From Bacillota bacterium (GTDB lineage: Bacteria > Eremiobacterota > SpSt-956 > JAKJGF01), in assembly GCA_029555925.1 (NCBI GenBank), contig JAKPQU010000495.1, positions 1 to 17,232 on the forward strand: a DNA stretch of 17,232 bases, read 5' to 3'. Below, piece after piece: positions 15,303 through 17,232 of this stretch. Under the pieces are notes generated by a model. It was not told the DNA's origin. It saw only the letters and a list, made by a program, of their open reading frames with translations, and ran no database searches. Made by a program: the position numbers and the translations under genes. Numbering within the stretch: the first letter of the stretch is position 1; each line of letters opens with the position of its first letter.

Positions 15303-15890
15303 CTATTTCTGAGTATTTTGATCCTGATACAAATTCACTGTATTCTGTGCATCATGGAGAATCTTGCTTGTATTAAATGGATTGACAATATCACCGTTAC
15401 TATGGCCCATAGGATTTGGTGCAGATACACCGCCACTTTGCTGACCGGAATTTGTCTGGACTGTATTTGTTTGAGTGGTTGTTTTTGTTGTATTTGCCTG
15501 ATTGACTCTGCTGAAGGAAACCATATCTACAGTATTCGTATCTGCGTAATATTTATAACGTCCTCCCATAATTTCAGCTACTGATTTTAATGGAAAGGAT
15601 ATAACATTACCCCTGCCATCTTTGTAATCAATCCATACCGCTATTCTGGAAAGTTTTTCCTGAAGAGATGGATCCTTTATGGATAGCGTTGTTGCTGTAG
15701 TCGAATGGGGTACATTCATAAAAGTTAGAAGTACAGATCCTTCTACATACACCGTGTCACCATAAACATAAATGTCACCGGTGAAGGGTTTATTATTTAC
15801 ATATACAGTAGGCAAAGATGCACCATAAGCGGCAGTGTAAAAAGATATAAAAAATAGAGATAATAATATAACCCATATAAAATTTTTCAT
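15303..15890 (-). CDS. Secreted protein with copper amine oxidase N-like domain
   Basis: 195 residues. MKNFIWVILLSLFFISFYTAAYG is a signal peptide. Residues about 26-125 hold strand-rich repeats of the copper-amine-oxidase-N type: LPTVYVNNKPFTGDIYVYGDTVYVEGSVLLTFMNV, later WIDYKDGRGNVISFPLKSVAEIMGGRYKYYADTNTVDM. By family, this domain is a non-catalytic extracellular stalk or wall-associated module common in low-GC bacteria. About 130-165 is a Thr/Gln/Asn/Ser-rich, likely disordered linker. The C-terminus is short and polar with no anchor. GGAGGT (plus 15898-15903) is seven bases before the ATG, which decides the start; the longer frame begins at a TTG that overlaps this site. A strong promoter and a 14-bp tandem repeat precede it. 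Confidence 0.8.
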   Translation of the reverse strand: MKNFIWVILLSLFFISFYTAAYGASLPTVYVNNKPFTGDIYVYGDTVYVEGSVLLTFMNVPHSTTATTLSIKDPSLQEKLSRIAVWIDYKDGRGNVISFPLKSVAEIMGGRYKYYADTNTVDMVSFSRVNQANTTKTTTQTNTVQTNSGQQSGGVSAPNPMGHSNGDIVNPFNTSKILHDAQNTVNLYQDQNTQK

Positions 15891-15926
15891 AACGTCTACC
15901 TCCAAAGTAAATTTTTTTTCATATAT

Positions 15927-15955
15927 ATTATCCCATAAATATTGCCATGAATCAA
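15927..15955 (-). promoter_or_regulatory. Promoter for the secreted copper-amine-oxidase-N-like protein
   Basis: On the minus strand TTGATT (plus 15950-15955), 17 bp, then GATAAT (plus 15927-15932). The start of transcription would be near 15920, about 30 bases before the ATG. The -35 is directly preceded by a tandem 14-bp repeat. Confidence 0.6.
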
Positions 15956-15958
15956 TCT

Positions 15959-15986
15959 CATTTTTTTACATGCATTTTTTTACATG
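15959..15986. repeat. Perfect tandem 14-bp repeat upstream of the -35
   Basis: CATTTTTTTACATG occurs twice without a gap (15959-15972 and 15973-15986). On the minus strand it reads CATGTAAAAAAATG twice, starting three bases beyond the -35. Position fits an activator site pair or an A-tract UP-element; the identity of the copies suggests recent duplication. Confidence 0.7.
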
Positions 15987-16048
15987 TTTACTCAAAATTT
16001 ATATAAAACCATATTCCAAGAAAGTAATTTAAGTGTTAAAATATAAAT

Positions 16049-16171
16049 TATAGTTAGTTTCATAACTATCCATACATAATGACCTCGTAATGCGTAAAGG
16101 GTGATGCGCAGGGACTAAACCCGTCACGCGTCACCACTACTTAAATCTAACAAGTTATGAAATACACTATA
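16049..16171. repeat. Palindromic MITE-like element, copy 2 (inverted relative to copy 1)
   Basis: TATAGTTAGTTTCATAACT (16049-16067) and AGTTATGAAATACACTATA (16153-16171) form 19-base inverted ends with three central mismatches. The reverse complement matches 1-139 almost throughout, including the centre (TGACGGGTTTARTCCCTGCG) and the inner-right sequence reading GAGGTCATTATKTATGGAT. It is shorter because one heptamer arm has fewer units. It lies between the divergent genes at 15890 and 16239, and its end is 17 bases before a TATAAT at 16188. Confidence 0.8.
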
Positions 16172-16193
16172 TACGTTATGTAATATTTATAAT
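16165..16193 (+). promoter_or_regulatory. Possible promoter for the HD hydrolase gene
   Basis: A perfect TATAAT at 16188-16193 is 46 bases before the ATG, but the sequence 17 bp upstream (CACTAT, the end of the palindromic element) is a poor -35. If real, the element contributes the -35 region. Confidence 0.3.
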
Positions 16194-16238
16194 GGTGAAG
16201 AAAGATCAGTTTATATAAATCAGGAGTCATATATAGTT

Positions 16239-16949
16239 ATGAGTAAAGACGGACGAAGTGTTAATGGAAAAATACAGAAGTTTCTCAGGGATCTGGAAAG
16301 ACGTGGTATTAATAAATGGGTTATTAATCTTATTAATGAAGATTTATGCTATGAAAAAAATGAAACCATATTATTAAAACATATAGAAGAGTTTGCCGAA
16401 AAAGACAGGCCATCTATTATAAAAGCGATGGAAATCAGCAAGGCTGCTCATAAGGGACAGAATCAAAAAAGATCTCATGATGAAGAAGGATTGGATAATA
16501 TTCCCTACTTTAACCATCCTGTTCAGGTTGCTCTTATGGCATTTAATAAAAAATTATCTCCCTTTGCTATAAAGGCAAGCCTGTTACATGATGTTATAGA
16601 AGATACACCTTTTACCATTAAAGAACTGGAACTGGAAGGTATTAATTCTCATACTTTAGATATGGTAAAAGAAGTTACAAAGGATCCTCTGGAAGATAGA
16701 AAATCTTATCTGAATCGTGTGGCAAATTTATCAGGAGAGGCAAAATTGATAAAATGTTTTGACAGATACCATAATCTTTTGAGATCTTTTTCTATAAAGG
16801 ATATAAAGTTTCTGAACCGTTATATCATGGAAACAGAAGAAATATACGTTCCTGCCTTTTCAAGTTATGAAGAACTTTCCGATTTAAAGGTTTCTTTTAA
16901 TATTTTATTACAGGAGTTAAAAAAATTCAGAGACAGTTTACTTTTTTAG
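16239..16949 (+). CDS. Stand-alone HD-domain (p)ppGpp hydrolase-like protein (small alarmone hydrolase / MESH1-type)
   Basis: 236 residues. Residues 60-185 carry the RelA/SpoT hydrolase signature: AHKGQ (H71), PYFNHPVQVA (H93), LLHDVIEDTPFT (H117, D118, E121, D122), EVTKDP..DRKSYLNR, and KCFDRYHNLL (D175, N179; family KLADRLHN). These correspond to the metal-binding HD and the ED catalytic pair. No synthetase, TGS or ACT domain is present, so it would degrade alarmones (or a related nucleotide such as NADPH, as MESH1 can) in the cytoplasm. The first 58 residues are a charged extension outside the core and are not recognised. AGGAG at 16222-16226 is 12 bases before the ATG, a slightly long spacing. 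It is monocistronic and has palindromic repeat elements on both sides. Confidence 0.85.
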   Translation: MSKDGRSVNGKIQKFLRDLERRGINKWVINLINEDLCYEKNETILLKHIEEFAEKDRPSIIKAMEISKAAHKGQNQKRSHDEEGLDNIPYFNHPVQVALMAFNKKLSPFAIKASLLHDVIEDTPFTIKELELEGINSHTLDMVKEVTKDPLEDRKSYLNRVANLSGEAKLIKCFDRYHNLLRSFSIKDIKFLNRYIMETEEIYVPAFSSYEELSDLKVSFNILLQELKKFRDSLLF

Positions 16950-16981
16950 GAATTTAATACTATTTAGCTTTAGACATAGTA

Positions 16982-17131
16982 GTCTGCCTGCCTGGTGTTC
17001 CGGAGAAAAAAATATCACGGCAGCACAGGTATATTTTATTGAATTATAATGTAAAGTAGCATGATATAAGCTGTAACTGTTATAAACGTTTCAGTTTAGA
17101 TTTTTTTCGGAGGAGCATCAGGCAGGCAGAC
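16982..17131. mobile_element. 150-bp MITE candidate with long inverted ends and AGTA duplication
   Basis: GTCTGCCTGCCTGGTGTTC (16982-17000) pairs with 17113-17131, 17 of 19 positions. Symmetry continues inward: CGGAG then seven A on the left, its complement-swapped CTCCG then seven A read from the right, giving about 31-base ends. AGTA directly flanks both sides (16978-16981 and 17132-17135), as a target-site duplication would. The interior (about 90 bp) is AT-rich and non-coding. Only one copy is in this window, so a large stem-loop RNA or terminator is the alternative. Confidence 0.6.
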
Positions 17132-17180
17132 AGTATTTACCTATTATTCAAATTGTTCAGTTTAATTAAAGCAATTTTAT

Positions 17181-17232
17181 ATGAAAATGATGAAGTTTGC
17201 ACCTTCACTGGATGTTGATTTTCATATTTGGT
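17181..17232 (+). CDS. Possible start of a partial gene running off the window
   Basis: ATG at 17181 opens a frame (MKMMKFAPSLDVDFHIW) to the window edge. No Shine-Dalgarno is seen. The minus strand is also open here from the window edge to a stop near 17136, so the true content is undecided. Confidence 0.15.
   Translation, partial: MKMMKFAPSLDVDFHIW

Noticed and set aside
15243..15584. Plus-strand open frame of 113 codons
   Set aside because: It starts in a repeat and is antisense to the secreted protein, whose signal peptide, promoter and Shine-Dalgarno support the minus strand.
17136..17232. Minus-strand partial frame ending near 17136
   Set aside because: Too short to judge, not recognisable, and the opposite strand is also open.

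Overview
The window is AT-rich bacterial DNA using the standard code: TGA serves as a stop, TGG encodes Trp, and AGA and ATA codons are common. Shine-Dalgarno sites are of the AGGAGGT type. A MurJ/MVF-type flippase shows a peptidoglycan-making bacterium. A ComF protein, a V-ATPase-H-like coiled-coil protein of a kind I associate with Firmicutes, and a copper-amine-oxidase-N-like secreted protein suggest a low-GC lineage (Firmicutes or an uncultivated phylum). I cannot place it more precisely from sequence alone.

Layout: (1) 1-327: a palindromic repeat element and a strong sigma-70-like promoter. (2) 328-8723: three co-directional genes 59-75 bp apart. They are a 1459-aa hybrid kinase carrying a full phosphorelay (REC-PAS-GAF-PAS-GAF-GAF-HK-REC-HPt), a 765-aa hybrid kinase (REC-PAS-PAS-HK-REC), and a full-length IS1634-type transposase relative in which two of the three catalytic residues appear replaced. 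(3) 8724-8962: a repeat block. (4) 8963-11366: a MurJ-like flippase and ComF, separated by another composite repeat block that also encodes the last residues of the flippase. (5) 11679-12554: a response regulator whose output domain is an RsbW-like ATPase. (6) 12832-14070: a Cys-free, helix-rich protein of unknown function with a strong promoter and an unusual leader hairpin between its Shine-Dalgarno and its ATG. (7) 14138-14599: a small secreted protein, convergent with two minus-strand genes (coiled-coil protein and secreted copper-amine-oxidase-N-like protein). (8) 16239-16949: a stand-alone HD (p)ppGpp-hydrolase-like enzyme between two palindromic elements.

The window is rich in signalling: two multi-domain hybrid kinases, one REC-RsbW-like ATPase regulator and one alarmone-hydrolase-like enzyme. 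No DNA-binding output regulator is present, so the kinases probably signal to proteins encoded elsewhere. Any link to the REC-ATPase at 11679 is conjecture.

The most distinctive non-coding signal is a set of interspersed repeats. A 105-135 bp element with terminal inverted repeats ending TTTCATAACT occurs three times (1-139, 8817-8949, 16049-16171). The outer two are close inverted copies bracketing about 16 kb. These elements, and a second repeat family beside them (141-185, 8756-8800, 10544-10585, 15243-15291), are both built from 7-bp units. A different 150-bp element with long inverted ends and a 4-bp flanking duplication lies at 16982-17131. No tRNA, rRNA or CRISPR array was seen.
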